Assembly (NCBI RefSeq): GCF_018069805.1
Contig: NZ_JAGPYN010000008.1
Location: 62,001-126,000, forward strand
Direction: 5' to 3'
Length of the DNA stretch: 64,000 bases
From: Pseudoalteromonas ostreae
GTDB lineage: Bacteria > Pseudomonadota > Gammaproteobacteria > Enterobacterales > Alteromonadaceae
The notes below the pieces were generated by a model that saw only the letters and a program-made list of their open reading frames with translations, made no database searches and was not told the DNA's origin. The translations under genes and the position numbers were made by a program. Positions 28,408 through 38,035 of this stretch are shown one piece after another; the first letter of the stretch is position 1; each line of letters begins with the position of its first letter.

Positions 28408-28634
28408 TTGTATTATAAAGTGGTCAAATGATTTTATGTAATTGCGAAAATATTAAAGTGAATGTTCGTTTTTTAATAAAAGGATGGCATACTATTAATG
28501 TTAATTAAGCATGTTAAGTATATTTTCAGCGCTGATAAAGTGAATAATAAACCACTTAACTTTAATAAATGACTATACTAACCTTATTGATTAATCTTAG
28601 TTTAAATAAAATCCTTAAAAACTGCTTAATCAGC

Positions 28635-28664
28635 TTGGCCTATTTTAAAGAATAGGCTTATAAT
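28635..28664 (+). promoter_or_regulatory. Promoter with overlapping inverted repeat, upstream of the H-NS-like gene
   Basis: TTGGCC at 28635 and TATAAT at 28659 are separated by 18 bases. GCCTATT and AATAGGC fill the space between the two hexamers as a perfect inverted repeat, which could be an operator. The rest of the gap from 28408 is very AT-rich with nothing else recognised. Confidence 0.5.
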
Positions 28665-28714
28665 TTAGTTGAATCATACCTAATTTATAACTTTACAACT
28701 TAGTGAGTAAAAAA

Positions 28715-29017
28715 ATGAAAGAAGTTAAAGCGTTTATTAAAACAGCGAGTTTTGCCGACTTAGAGAAAGCCCAAGCTTTATTAGCTGACGCAATTGAAAC
28801 ATATACTGAGCAACAACAAGCTAAACAAGAGGTGCTTGATTTATTAAAAGCCAAAGGCCTCACATTAAATGATCTACAAGACGCTAATAATGATAAGCGC
28901 ACGAAAGTAATGCCAAAATACCGTATCGAATTCGAAGGCAAAATTGTTGAATGGACTGGCCGTGGTAAGCGTCCTAAAGCATTCCAAGGTGTTGAACTTA
29001 CCGACCACTTAGCTTAA
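28715..29017 (+). CDS. H-NS family nucleoid protein (short)
   Basis: DNA-binding protein of 100 residues. A helical N-terminal half (about 1-60) would drive oligomerisation. The C-terminus has Y-R-I-E-F-E-G-K-I-V-E-W-T-G-R-G-K-R-P-K near residues 69-88; the W-x-G-R-G-x-x-P core is the signature of the H-NS DNA-binding domain. The ATG at 28715 has GTGAG about eight bases before it; a GTG at 28703 would add four residues. The AT-rich upstream region would be a natural binding target for the protein itself, which is inference. A terminator follows. Confidence 0.82.
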   Translation: MKEVKAFIKTASFADLEKAQALLADAIETYTEQQQAKQEVLDLLKAKGLTLNDLQDANNDKRTKVMPKYRIEFEGKIVEWTGRGKRPKAFQGVELTDHLA

Positions 29018-29023
29018 TACTGT

Positions 29024-29046
29024 AGGGGGTGTATACCCCCTCTTTA
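29024..29046 (+). terminator. Intrinsic terminator after the H-NS-like gene
   Basis: AGGGGGT and ACCCCCT pair over a four-base loop, followed by a short T-rich stretch. Confidence 0.65.
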
Positions 29047-29098
29047 TTTACAAAATAGTTATTACCCCATTATTTGTGACCCCTTCGAAGTTGCCACT

Positions 29099-30856
29099 AT
29101 GACGTATGTACTACGACCCTATCAACAAGAAGCGGTTGATCGCACTGTCGCTCATTTTCGTAAAACCTCAGATCCTGCTTTAATTGTATTACCTACGGGT
29201 GCAGGTAAAAGCTTGGTGATTGCTGAGTTAGCGCGAATTGCCAGAAAGAAAATTTTAGTACTTGCCCATGTTAAAGAGCTTGTTGAGCAAAATGCTGAAA
29301 AATATAAAAGCTTTGGTCTTCAGGCGAGTATTTTTTCTGCGGGTTTAAAACAAAAGTCATTGCTACATCAAGTAACGTTTGCCAGTATCCAATCGCTGTC
29401 ACGCAATCTTGAGCAACTTAACGAACATTATTCGTTAGTGATCATAGATGAATGTCACCGTGTCAGTGGTGAGCAAGATAGCCAGTACCAAAAAGTGATC
29501 GTTGCGCTAAAAGCATATAATCCGCAGTTAAAAGTACTTGGACTTACCGCTACGCCTTATCGTATGGGAATGGGCTGGGTTTATTATCGTCATTATCATG
29601 GTTTTGTTCGAGGCGATAAAGCGAGCCCATTTCGAGAATGTATTTTTGAACTACCCCTGCGTTATATGATCAAGCATCATTATTTGACTGCACCAAAGGA
29701 AGTGGATGCGGCGATCAGTCATTATGATTTTTCTTCTTTACAAAGTGATTCATTCGGACGCTATACAGCCGATGATATGAACCAGTTACTAGAAAAGCAT
29801 AGCAGAGCAACCAAAGCAATTATGCAGCAAGTTATTCAGTACAGCGAGCAACGCCAAGGGATCATGATTTTTGCAGCGACCGTCCTGCATGCAAAAGAAG
29901 TCTATGGTTATTTGCCTGAACAACAAACGGCTTTGATCACCGGGGATACTCCTAACGCTGAACGTGACCGTATTATTATGGAATTTAAGCAGCGCCGACT
30001 AAAGTATTTAGTCAATGTATCGGTGCTCACCACCGGGTTTGATGCGCCTCATGTTGATTTTATTGCTATTTTACGCCCGACAGAGTCGGTTAGTTTATAC
30101 CAACAAATTGTTGGTCGAGGCCTGCGTTTAAGCGAAGGGAAAACCGAGTGTTTGGTAATTGATTATGCAGGTAATGGCTTTGACTTATTTTACCCCGAAG
30201 TAGGAAGTAAAAAAGGCGATAGTGATAACGAGCCTGTGCAAGTACTTTGCCCAGGTTGTGGTTTTGCCAATATATTTTGGGGAAAAACCGATACACAAGG
30301 TAAAGTGATTGAGCATTTTGGCCGCCGCTGCCAAGGTTTACTCGAAGACGATGATGGCTCAAAAGAGCAATGTGATTACCGTTTTCGCTTTAAAGAATGT
30401 GAAGCGTGTGGTGCGCAAAATGATATTGCCGCACGTCAGTGCCAGTTTTGCCATGAGGTAATGGCTGATCCTGATGATAAACTACGTGCTGCATTAAATT
30501 TAAAAGATGCATTGGTATTACGTTGCAGTGGTTTAAGTGTTGTTAGCCTTGAAAATAACGAACATATTATTAAAGTTACTTATTATGATGAAGATGGTGC
30601 TAGTTGCGATGAAATTTATGATTTCTCAAAGTCTGGCGCCCGTTATGTGTTTAATAAACAATTTGCTCAGCGTACTGCTAATGCTCAATCACCCACAGAA
30701 TATAAGTCAGCTGGACAAGTTATTGCTGGACAGATGCAGCTTGTTGCACCGGATTTTGTGATTGCTAGAAAGAGTAAAAAATATGGCTGGAAGGTTGCCG
30801 ATAAACTATTTGATTATCAAGGTAACTTCAGAAAGGCAAATCAGCTAAGCTATTAA
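29099..30856 (+). CDS. radD: DEAD/DEAH-box helicase RadD (YejH)
   Basis: Superfamily 2 helicase of 585 residues, close to E. coli RadD (586). The start L-R-P-Y-Q-Q-E-A-V-D is typical. Walker A is P-T-G-A-G-K-S near residue 32, the DExH box is D-E-C-H near 119, motif III-like L-T-A-T-P is near 151 and motif VI-like Q-I-V-G-R-G-L-R near 338. The C-terminal third has a zinc-binding cysteine set in C-P-G-C near 385, then C-E-A-C and C-Q-F-C near 435-455. In E. coli RadD acts with RecA and SSB in DNA repair. It begins 80 bases after the H-NS-like gene with its own terminator in between. Confidence 0.92.
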   Translation: MTYVLRPYQQEAVDRTVAHFRKTSDPALIVLPTGAGKSLVIAELARIARKKILVLAHVKELVEQNAEKYKSFGLQASIFSAGLKQKSLLHQVTFASIQSLSRNLEQLNEHYSLVIIDECHRVSGEQDSQYQKVIVALKAYNPQLKVLGLTATPYRMGMGWVYYRHYHGFVRGDKASPFRECIFELPLRYMIKHHYLTAPKEVDAAISHYDFSSLQSDSFGRYTADDMNQLLEKHSRATKAIMQQVIQYSEQRQGIMIFAATVLHAKEVYGYLPEQQTALITGDTPNAERDRIIMEFKQRRLKYLVNVSVLTTGFDAPHVDFIAILRPTESVSLYQQIVGRGLRLSEGKTECLVIDYAGNGFDLFYPEVGSKKGDSDNEPVQVLCPGCGFANIFWGKTDTQGKVIEHFGRRCQGLLEDDDGSKEQCDYRFRFKECEACGAQNDIAARQCQFCHEVMADPDDKLRAALNLKDALVLRCSGLSVVSLENNEHIIKVTYYDEDGASCDEIYDFSKSGARYVFNKQFAQRTANAQSPTEYKSAGQVIAGQMQLVAPDFVIARKSKKYGWKVADKLFDYQGNFRKANQLSY

Positions 30857-30877
30857 TAAGCTTAACTGATTCTAGAT

Positions 30878-31213
30878 TTAGGCGTCGTCGCCATCCATCA
30901 ATCCCCAGCCATCACCATAACCGTTATAGCCATTTGCAATACTTTCTAAATATTGCTCTGTTTGGCCAAGTAAAGTGTGATCTGGCACCATCTCGACCTG
31001 AGTTACCACTTCCCAAATCCCCGTGTCTGTGCATTGCACAAATTCGGTGGCAGGGGAGAGTTCATCTTCGGCTATCGCGGTGGCAAACTTTTCGGCATCT
31101 ACTTTTTGTTCAAATAAAATATAGAAATCAATTTTGTGCATCTGGGCCAAATCTATACCCGCAGCGGCGATTTCATTTAAAAGTTGGCCATTGTCATCAT
31201 CAGGAAAGTGCAT
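30878..31213 (-). CDS. RraB-like regulator of RNase E activity
   Basis: Acidic protein of 111 residues. The pattern matches the RraB domain: an N-terminal D-x-x-x-x-L-L-x-x-I/L-x-x-x-G-x-D segment, H-x-x-x-F/Y-I-L-F near residues 26-34 and a final Y-G-D-G-W-G-x-x near 98-105, followed by an acidic tail. RraB proteins bind RNase E and reduce its activity. This copy is shorter than E. coli RraB (about 138), so it may be a paralogue with another partner. It is convergent with radD. Confidence 0.65.
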   Translation of the reverse strand: MHFPDDDNGQLLNEIAAAGIDLAQMHKIDFYILFEQKVDAEKFATAIAEDELSPATEFVQCTDTGIWEVVTQVEMVPDHTLLGQTEQYLESIANGYNGYGDGWGLMDGDDA

Positions 31214-31375
31214 TTAAAAACTCAATAAAATTATTTCAAATTAGTATGCGCTATTGTAACCAAATTAATGCCGATAAGCGTACTAATTTTCACATTTGAG
31301 TTACTGCGTGAAATGACTTCTATATGGTACTATTTCAATCATTATCGGTAGATTGTTTTTAAGTAAGGAAATTAC

Positions 31376-33103
31376 TTGCCTAGTTGGATATTAACTCGCT
31401 TTACGGTTGGTTTATTTTTGTTGTTTTCGTTTCATGCATTTTCAGCTGCGCAAGTGGTAACTAGTTATGAAATTCATGGTATTAAGGGCGATCTTGAAAA
31501 AAACGTTGCGCTGTACTTAAAACAATTAGAAGGTGACAATGTAACCAGTACTTTGCTAAGTCATGCAAAAAAACAAGTGGCGAGTAGTTTAAAAGCACTT
31601 GGTTATTATAAACCGACCATTAAGTTAAATTATAATAATGAAACACAAACCTTAGTGGCCACGATTGAGCGCGGACCTGTAACACGAATTGCAGACGTAC
31701 GTATTACTGTTCAAGGTGATGGTAAAGATGACCCTCTACTTAAGCATAGCATCAACACTATTAATTTAAATCAAGGGGATATTTTAAATCACAGTAATTA
31801 TGATGCGGCGCGTAAAAAAATTGAAGGGCAACTGCTTGAGTTAGGATATTTTGATATTAAATGGCTAACACACCAACTCGCAATTTCATTAAAGAATAAC
31901 AGTGCTGAAGTGATCTTAACGATCGACACCGGTGTTCGTTACCAATTTGGTGAATTAGTTTTAGGTGAAGAAACCCGAGCTGAAAAATACATTCGTTCTA
32001 TTGCAAAATTTAAGCAAGGTGAAGCTTATAAAGCAACTTTGGTGTCTGAGTATAACTTAGCGCTTTCAACCACTCCTTATTTTGCCAGCGTACGTGTTTA
32101 CGCTGATATTTCTAATCGTGCAAATAAGCAAGTGCCTATTAAAGTTGACGTGCTACACAAACCTGCCAATAGTTATGAAATAGGCGGTGGCTACAGTACA
32201 GATCTGGGCCCAAAAGTGCGTTTTAAATGGTCAAAACCTTGGCTTACGGAAAATGGTCACTACCTTGAAAGTAACTTAAATGTATCACAGCGTCAGCAAG
32301 ATATTTCACTTGGTTACACAGTCCCTGTTGATGACCCAAATGATGACTTATGGCGTTTTTCTGTCGGTTACAAGTTGGAAGATGAGTTAACTAACGACGT
32401 ATACAGTAAAATCCTTACAGGGCAACTACAACGTCAATGGTTGACTGATGATAACTGGGTTCGCACCGCTTTTTTACGTCGAGACCGAGAAACATACCGC
32501 ATTGGCGATGCAGAGCAAAGCTCTAAAATGTTAATGCCAGGGATCAGTTACGCTAAAAAAGTTACCGAGGGCGGCACTACACCATCATCAGGATATCAAT
32601 GGTTGGTGTCGGCAGAGTTTGGCTTAAAGGACATGTTTTCAACTACTAATATCGTCAGAATGCAGATACAAAATGCTTGGTTGCAAACATACCTTGACCG
32701 ACATCTGATTTTTTTAAAAGCAAATATTGGTGCAATGTTGGTTGATGATATTGATAACGTACCATTTTCACTGCGTTTTTATGCTGGTGGTGATCAAAGC
32801 GTACGTGGTTTTGCATATCAATCAATATCACCTGAAGATGAAGCCGGTCGTTTGATTGGTGGTAAATATCTAATTACAGGTACTGTTGAATATAATTACC
32901 AGTTTGCAGAAAGTTGGCGAGCAGCCTTATTTGTAGACAGCGGTACAGCGACCAATGACTTTACTGACCGTGTAGAAGTGGGGGCTGGGTTTGGTATTCG
33001 TTATTTAACACCAGTAGGCCCTGTGAGAATTGATCACGCGTGGGGACTCACTAAAGAAAGTAATAGTACACGATTAAGTATTACCATAGGGCCTGAAATT
33101 TAA
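31376..33103 (+). CDS. tamA: Translocation and assembly module subunit TamA
   Basis: Outer-membrane Omp85-family protein of 575 residues. It has a signal peptide (hydrophobic 9-22, S-A-A), three POTRA domains (about residues 25-265) and a C-terminal 16-strand barrel. The barrel has the conserved F-Y-A-G-G-D-Q-S-V-R-G-F segment near 465-476 and ends in a G-P-V-R-I-D-H-A-W-G strand near 551. With TamB it moves autotransporters and possibly phospholipids to the outer membrane. The start is TTG at 31376, supported by AAGGAA about seven bases upstream and by the signal peptide that begins there. Its stop shares a base with the tamB start. Confidence 0.93.
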   Translation: MPSWILTRFTVGLFLLFSFHAFSAAQVVTSYEIHGIKGDLEKNVALYLKQLEGDNVTSTLLSHAKKQVASSLKALGYYKPTIKLNYNNETQTLVATIERGPVTRIADVRITVQGDGKDDPLLKHSINTINLNQGDILNHSNYDAARKKIEGQLLELGYFDIKWLTHQLAISLKNNSAEVILTIDTGVRYQFGELVLGEETRAEKYIRSIAKFKQGEAYKATLVSEYNLALSTTPYFASVRVYADISNRANKQVPIKVDVLHKPANSYEIGGGYSTDLGPKVRFKWSKPWLTENGHYLESNLNVSQRQQDISLGYTVPVDDPNDDLWRFSVGYKLEDELTNDVYSKILTGQLQRQWLTDDNWVRTAFLRRDRETYRIGDAEQSSKMLMPGISYAKKVTEGGTTPSSGYQWLVSAEFGLKDMFSTTNIVRMQIQNAWLQTYLDRHLIFLKANIGAMLVDDIDNVPFSLRFYAGGDQSVRGFAYQSISPEDEAGRLIGGKYLITGTVEYNYQFAESWRAALFVDSGTATNDFTDRVEVGAGFGIRYLTPVGPVRIDHAWGLTKESNSTRLSITIGPEI

Positions 33104-36100
33104 TGTCAAGAATGAAAAAAATCCTCACCGCACTCACAGTCTTTCTTGCCTCGGTATTCGTGCTGGTATTTTGTTTATTATTTACAGCACCGGGTAATCA
33201 ATTGATTGCCTATACCGCAAACAAACTAGTCGATGGCTTACACATAGATATTAACAATGGCCGTTTTTTATATAACGATTCATTTGATGTGCGGTTTCAA
33301 CAAGGTGGCTTAGATTTTAATGCTAAAAACTTAAAACTCGATCTATATTGGTGGGGATGTGAAGGTATTTGCATTGAAAATATAAGTGCGCAGAGCATGG
33401 CACTGGTATTGCCCGATACTTCACAAAATTTAGCTGATGATGAAGCAACTGTTCCAGAGCAGCCAGTTGCCAGTAGTACTGATGAAATCAGTTTACCGAT
33501 AGCAATTTCGATTAAACGTATCGCAATTGCATCGTTTAAGCTTGCTCATTCCAGCGCTGATGTCACAGTAAAAAAATTTGCGCTGTCAGCCTCGGCTGAG
33601 CAATCCCTTGTGACGTTAAAATCACTCTCAATTGCTCAAGTTGATGTGCTGCTCAAAGAGACTCAATCACCTCCTAGCGAACCACTAACTGCACTTGCGG
33701 CGTTACCTGACATCCATTTTAGCTCGCCGCTTGCAGCAACACTTGAGCAATTATTGGTATCGAAAGTAACGATTGTACAGGGTGAGCAAAGTCATGAAAT
33801 TACAGATATTAAAGGTGCTTTCTCAATTGCAAAAAACCAACTGATATTACCTTCATTCAGTGCTGACTATTTGCAATGGCATTTGAGTAGCCAATTAAAA
33901 GCCTCCTTAGTTGATGATACGCCGGTTACGGCAAAAATAACTCTTAACAATCCAGAGCATCAGCTCAGTTTGGCTGTGGATGGTGATTTACACGATTTGC
34001 AACTAGATGTAGTCACCCAAGGGCAATATCCGCTAAGTGCAAAAATAAACGCAGATTTAAAAACGATAAACTTTCCTTTTTCAGTCAATGCAAATATTAC
34101 TCAGTGGCAGCTTGAAGTAGATAACAACGCTTTAGAGATTAGTGATGTGCAGTTAACCGGCAAAGGTAATGCTGATGATTATAAGTTACAGCTAATAGCA
34201 CAAAGTCAGTTGGCGGCATACCCTAAGGTACAGTTAAAATCCTCTCTTAAAGGTGGCCTAACCCAGATCCACGTCGATGACTTGTCATTGTTAGCGAACG
34301 AGAGTAAAGCCACTATTACAGCGTCTGCGCGTTGGGATGAAGGTATTCATAGTGAGTTTTCAGGGCAATTAACTCATTTGAAAGCCCAGTACCTAACAGA
34401 TGCGCTAACAAGTGATCTTTCAGGGCAATTTAACGGTGTTTTCAGTGCTGATCAGCAGCAATGGCAATTGAAAATGACCAATACTCAGCTAGCTGGTACG
34501 CTGAACGATATCCCATTTAGCTTTGCCTCAGACTTTGATTTAAATAACTCCCTTTATGCAAGTATTGATAAGTTTGAGCTTGCCAGTGGTGAAAATAAAC
34601 TTACATTATCTGGTGATATCACTAAGCAGTGGAATATTAAAGGGCTGCTATATTTAAATAAAGTGCAGCAAAATGAACTCGAATTTACTGGCGTTGGTGA
34701 AGGTAAGCTTGCGATAACTGGGCAACGGTTGGAGCCGATAGTTAATTTAGATGTTGGCATCAGTCAGTTAAGCTTTGCTGATATTGCGATTGAACATTTA
34801 GCGCTCAAAACAGACTTTAATTATGCCGCTGATTGGCAAACCAATGTGAGTTTAAAACTCACCGATGCGAGCGTATCTGGTCGTCATATCAACAGTTTTA
34901 CTATAGCAGCTGCAGGTGATAAAGCTGATCATCAACTGCAACTTAATTTAGATGCCGCTGATGGCGAAGCTGAATTTGAAGTTGCTGGTAAATTTATTAA
35001 TCAAGTATGGCAAGGCCGTGTCAGTGATGTATTACTTACTGATAATGTTATTCGTGCTAGCACACAACCGGCGGTTGCAATTGAATTTAATATCGACAAT
35101 GGCGATTTTTCGGTGCAGCAACATTGCTGGAAAAGTGACAATAGCAAACTTTGCGTTGAGCAGCTTAGCCAAACTAACCAACAAGGTCAGTTTAAAGCGC
35201 AACTGGATAATTTTGATCTAGCCGAAATAAAACATTTATTACCTGAGAATATTATTACCGAAGGGGGCTTGAACGGCCAACTAAATGCGAATTGGCAAAA
35301 CGCTCAATTACAAACTTTAACAGCAGCAATTAGCTCACATGATTTGGCGGCTACGCTTATAAATGAAGATAAGCGCTATCGTTTACCAATAGAAACGTTT
35401 TCGCTTAACGCCACCGCAGATCAACAAAATGCACAATTGCAAGCACGTCTAAGCTCTAGTGTGATTGGTGATATCAGTACTGACCTCAATGCTGAAGATT
35501 TAACTGGTCAGCAATTGCTTCGTGGTCAAGTTATGATTGATAAGATTTTATTAACCGATTTACAGCCTTTTATGGGTACTCTAGAGCAATTAAAAGGCAG
35601 TATTAGCGGGCAAATTGCGTTAGCTGGCACGCTCAGTGCGCCATTGTTAAATGGTGAACTTGAGATTGCCGACGTGAATTTACAAGGCGAGCAACTTCCA
35701 GTCGCGATTGTGGATTCAAATATTAGTATCGCATTTGATAAAACCAAAGCCACCTTAGAGGGTCAGTTAAAAGATGCTGAGGGCGGTGACTTAGCACTGA
35801 CAGGTGATATTGATTGGCAAGGGACTCAGCTGGGCGTTAACTTAGCGGTACTTGGTGAGCAGTTTTATGTACGTGCGCAGCAAGGAGTGATTTTTAAGAT
35901 CTCCCCAGACTTAAAAATAAGTTTAGTTGATAATGCTTTTAAACTAGCAGGGCAAGTGGTTGTTCCGTATGGTCGAATAGAAATCGAAGAGTTACCAGAA
36001 GGCGCTGTGCGAGTCAGTGATGATGAGATTATTATTGATAAGCAGACTAAGCAAACGCAAGCTGTGCCTTTTGATTACGATATAAACTTAAAGCTAATTG

Positions 36101-36789
36101 TTGAAAACGATGTTCGTATAAAATCTTTTGGTTTGGAGTCAAAAATTGAAGGTGATTTAGCGATTAAAATGGATCAACAAACGCCAATGATCACCACTGG
36201 TGAATTGAATTTACGACAAGGTACTTATCGTTCATTTGGTCAAGATTTGATAATTCGCACCGGGCAAATTGGTTTTAGTGGCCCAATTGATAAGCCGTAC
36301 TTAAATATTAAAGCGATCCGTAATCCAGCCAATACAGCTAATGATGTTATTGCTGGGATCACTTTAACAGGCAATATCGATCAGCCTGTATTCAAAGTGT
36401 TCTCTGAACCAGCAATGGATCAAGCACAATCACTCGCTTACTTGTTAAATGGTCAACCATTAGGTGAAGGCGATAGCTCAACCGATGCGATGTTAACTCA
36501 GTTGTTGCTATCACAAGGGGTGAGCCGCAGCGCAGGAATGGTTTCTAAAGTTGGTGAAACGTTTGGTTTATCTGATGTGAGTTTGAGCTCTAAGGGGAGC
36601 GGCGAAGAGACCAAAGTTGAGATTTCGGGTTACGTTGCGCCAGGTATTCAAGTGAAATACAGTGTGGGGATTTTTGACTCCCTTAGTGAAGTGGCTGTAC
36701 GCTATCAGTTACTGTCGCAGTTATACATTGAGATCACCAGTGGCCTGTATCAAAATGTTGATATTCTTTATAAATTCGATTTAGATTAA
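33103..36789 (+). CDS. tamB: Translocation and assembly module subunit TamB
   Basis: Large periplasm-spanning AsmA-like protein of 1228 residues. One N-terminal membrane anchor (about 8-28) is followed by long, repetitive beta-structure forming a hydrophobic groove. The C-terminal DUF490 domain (about 890-1228) is recognisable by V-P-Y-G-R-I-E-I-E near 958, G-E-L-N-L-R-Q-G-T-Y near 1032, the S-L-A-Y-L-L-N-G segment near 1110 and the final F-D-L-D. It overlaps tamA by one base (TAATG), which indicates translational coupling. An ATG three codons further on is an alternative start. Confidence 0.95.
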   Translation: MSRMKKILTALTVFLASVFVLVFCLLFTAPGNQLIAYTANKLVDGLHIDINNGRFLYNDSFDVRFQQGGLDFNAKNLKLDLYWWGCEGICIENISAQSMALVLPDTSQNLADDEATVPEQPVASSTDEISLPIAISIKRIAIASFKLAHSSADVTVKKFALSASAEQSLVTLKSLSIAQVDVLLKETQSPPSEPLTALAALPDIHFSSPLAATLEQLLVSKVTIVQGEQSHEITDIKGAFSIAKNQLILPSFSADYLQWHLSSQLKASLVDDTPVTAKITLNNPEHQLSLAVDGDLHDLQLDVVTQGQYPLSAKINADLKTINFPFSVNANITQWQLEVDNNALEISDVQLTGKGNADDYKLQLIAQSQLAAYPKVQLKSSLKGGLTQIHVDDLSLLANESKATITASARWDEGIHSEFSGQLTHLKAQYLTDALTSDLSGQFNGVFSADQQQWQLKMTNTQLAGTLNDIPFSFASDFDLNNSLYASIDKFELASGENKLTLSGDITKQWNIKGLLYLNKVQQNELEFTGVGEGKLAITGQRLEPIVNLDVGISQLSFADIAIEHLALKTDFNYAADWQTNVSLKLTDASVSGRHINSFTIAAAGDKADHQLQLNLDAADGEAEFEVAGKFINQVWQGRVSDVLLTDNVIRASTQPAVAIEFNIDNGDFSVQQHCWKSDNSKLCVEQLSQTNQQGQFKAQLDNFDLAEIKHLLPENIITEGGLNGQLNANWQNAQLQTLTAAISSHDLAATLINEDKRYRLPIETFSLNATADQQNAQLQARLSSSVIGDISTDLNAEDLTGQQLLRGQVMIDKILLTDLQPFMGTLEQLKGSISGQIALAGTLSAPLLNGELEIADVNLQGEQLPVAIVDSNISIAFDKTKATLEGQLKDAEGGDLALTGDIDWQGTQLGVNLAVLGEQFYVRAQQGVIFKISPDLKISLVDNAFKLAGQVVVPYGRIEIEELPEGAVRVSDDEIIIDKQTKQTQAVPFDYDINLKLIVENDVRIKSFGLESKIEGDLAIKMDQQTPMITTGELNLRQGTYRSFGQDLIIRTGQIGFSGPIDKPYLNIKAIRNPANTANDVIAGITLTGNIDQPVFKVFSEPAMDQAQSLAYLLNGQPLGEGDSSTDAMLTQLLLSQGVSRSAGMVSKVGETFGLSDVSLSSKGSGEETKVEISGYVAPGIQVKYSVGIFDSLSEVAVRYQLLSQLYIEITSGLYQNVDILYKFDLD

Positions 36790-36873
36790 TGCCCATAATG
36801 CATTGAGAGCCTATATTTTAGCTTATTTATTTTGTTCTTTTAGTGGCTTAGTTAACACGTAATTAAGTGTTAG

Positions 36874-37062
36874 CTAAGCGCCGAAAGTCATTCTTATCCT
36901 GCTGAGTTACTCGCACTGATATTAAGTAAGTCTGCTATCACCATTGCGCAAGCTAATTTAAAAAATCGTCGAATTATTGAGCTTTTCAATCTCTTATTGC
37001 CGCGCAGTGCGTCGATTCAGTATCAACAATTTTGGCTTGATAAAAAAACCTTAACCCAATAA
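36874..37062 (+). pseudogene. Possible remnant of a coding region (no start codon)
   Basis: The 307-base gap after tamB holds an open frame of 62 codons with protein-like composition, from just after a TAG at 36871 to TAA at 37060, but no usable start codon. Its residues include a Q-A-N-L-K-N-R-R-I-I-E-L-F-N segment. This looks like the C-terminal end of a lost gene. No family is recognised, and chance cannot be excluded. Confidence 0.3.
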
Positions 37063-37097
37063 TGTAGCACCACTAATAATAAAAAAAGTTGTGGAAT

Positions 37098-37979
37098 ATG
37101 TTGAAAAAATCATGCTTAGCTGCGGTTGCGTTAATCTTGAGTCAAACAAGCGTGGCAAACACGGCTGAACAACCAACAGTCAGTGATGTAATGAGTAATG
37201 TAAGCGCATCAGAATGGCGAATGGTAGATGCTGATAATATCATTAAAATTACTCTACCTTCGGGCGCGGCGTATATTGAACTTAATCCATTACTTGCACC
37301 AAAACACATACAGAATATAAAAAAACTTGCTCGTGCAGGCTTTTATAAAGGTTTGAGTGTTTACCGTTTTGTGGAAGGTTTTGTAGCCCAAGGCGGTGAT
37401 GCCAGTGGTAAAAAAGTAATTAACACTGCAAGTAAAGCAGTACCTGCTGAGTTTTATTTAGCGACTAAAACGGCACTTAAAATTACCGAACTGGATAGAG
37501 AAGATGGTTACGCTGCAATCACGGGGTTTTTAAATGGCTTTGCCGTGGCACAAAATGAAGCGCAAACCCAAACTTGGCAAGTACATTGTAACGGTATATT
37601 TGCGATGGCAAGGGATAATGATATTAACAGCGGTGGCACTGAATTTTATGTCACATTAGGTCATGGACCTCGTTACTTAGATAGAAATATTACCGTATTT
37701 GGCCGGGTGCTAGAAGGCATGGCTCATTTTAATCTGCTCTCACGCACAGAAACAGCAGGAGAGAAGTTTAATCCAATAACGGATCTGCAAGTTTTAGCTG
37801 ATATAAGTAAAGAGGACCGCAGTCAATTTAAGGTGCTAAAAACAGATTCTAATGGTTTTAAAATGTTGATTAAAGCGCGTCAGAATCGCAGTGAAGCATG
37901 GTTTGTAGAAACGCCTAATTATGTTGATGTCTGCGGTATGCCAATACCAACTAAAAGAGTTAATGAGCTAGAAAGTTAG
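37098..37979 (+). CDS. Cyclophilin-type peptidyl-prolyl isomerase, exported
   Basis: Protein of 293 residues with a signal peptide (M-L-K-K start, cleavage near S-V-A-N). The cyclophilin domain has Y-R-F-V-E-G-F-V-A-Q-G-G-D near residues 91-103, G-I-F-A-M-A-R-D near 167-174, the G-T-E-F-Y-V-T-L-G segment near 181-189 and V-F-G-R-V near 203. These are the core catalytic and binding segments of cyclophilins. It is longer than PpiA (about 190) because of insertions and a C-terminal extension. It is probably a periplasmic protein-folding catalyst. The ATG at 37098 is preferred to the TTG at 37089. Confidence 0.87.
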   Translation: MLKKSCLAAVALILSQTSVANTAEQPTVSDVMSNVSASEWRMVDADNIIKITLPSGAAYIELNPLLAPKHIQNIKKLARAGFYKGLSVYRFVEGFVAQGGDASGKKVINTASKAVPAEFYLATKTALKITELDREDGYAAITGFLNGFAVAQNEAQTQTWQVHCNGIFAMARDNDINSGGTEFYVTLGHGPRYLDRNITVFGRVLEGMAHFNLLSRTETAGEKFNPITDLQVLADISKEDRSQFKVLKTDSNGFKMLIKARQNRSEAWFVETPNYVDVCGMPIPTKRVNELES

Positions 37980-37994
37980 CGCGAGTTGAAAATT

Positions 37995-38019
37995 AACCCC
38001 GAGCGGGCTCGGGGTTCTA
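37995..38019. terminator. Bidirectional terminator between the cyclophilin gene and queF
   Basis: CCCCGAGC and GCTCGGGG pair over a two-base loop, with T-rich sequence on both strands. It lies between two convergent genes. Confidence 0.72.
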
Positions 38020-38035
38020 TACAATAAAATGGCTA

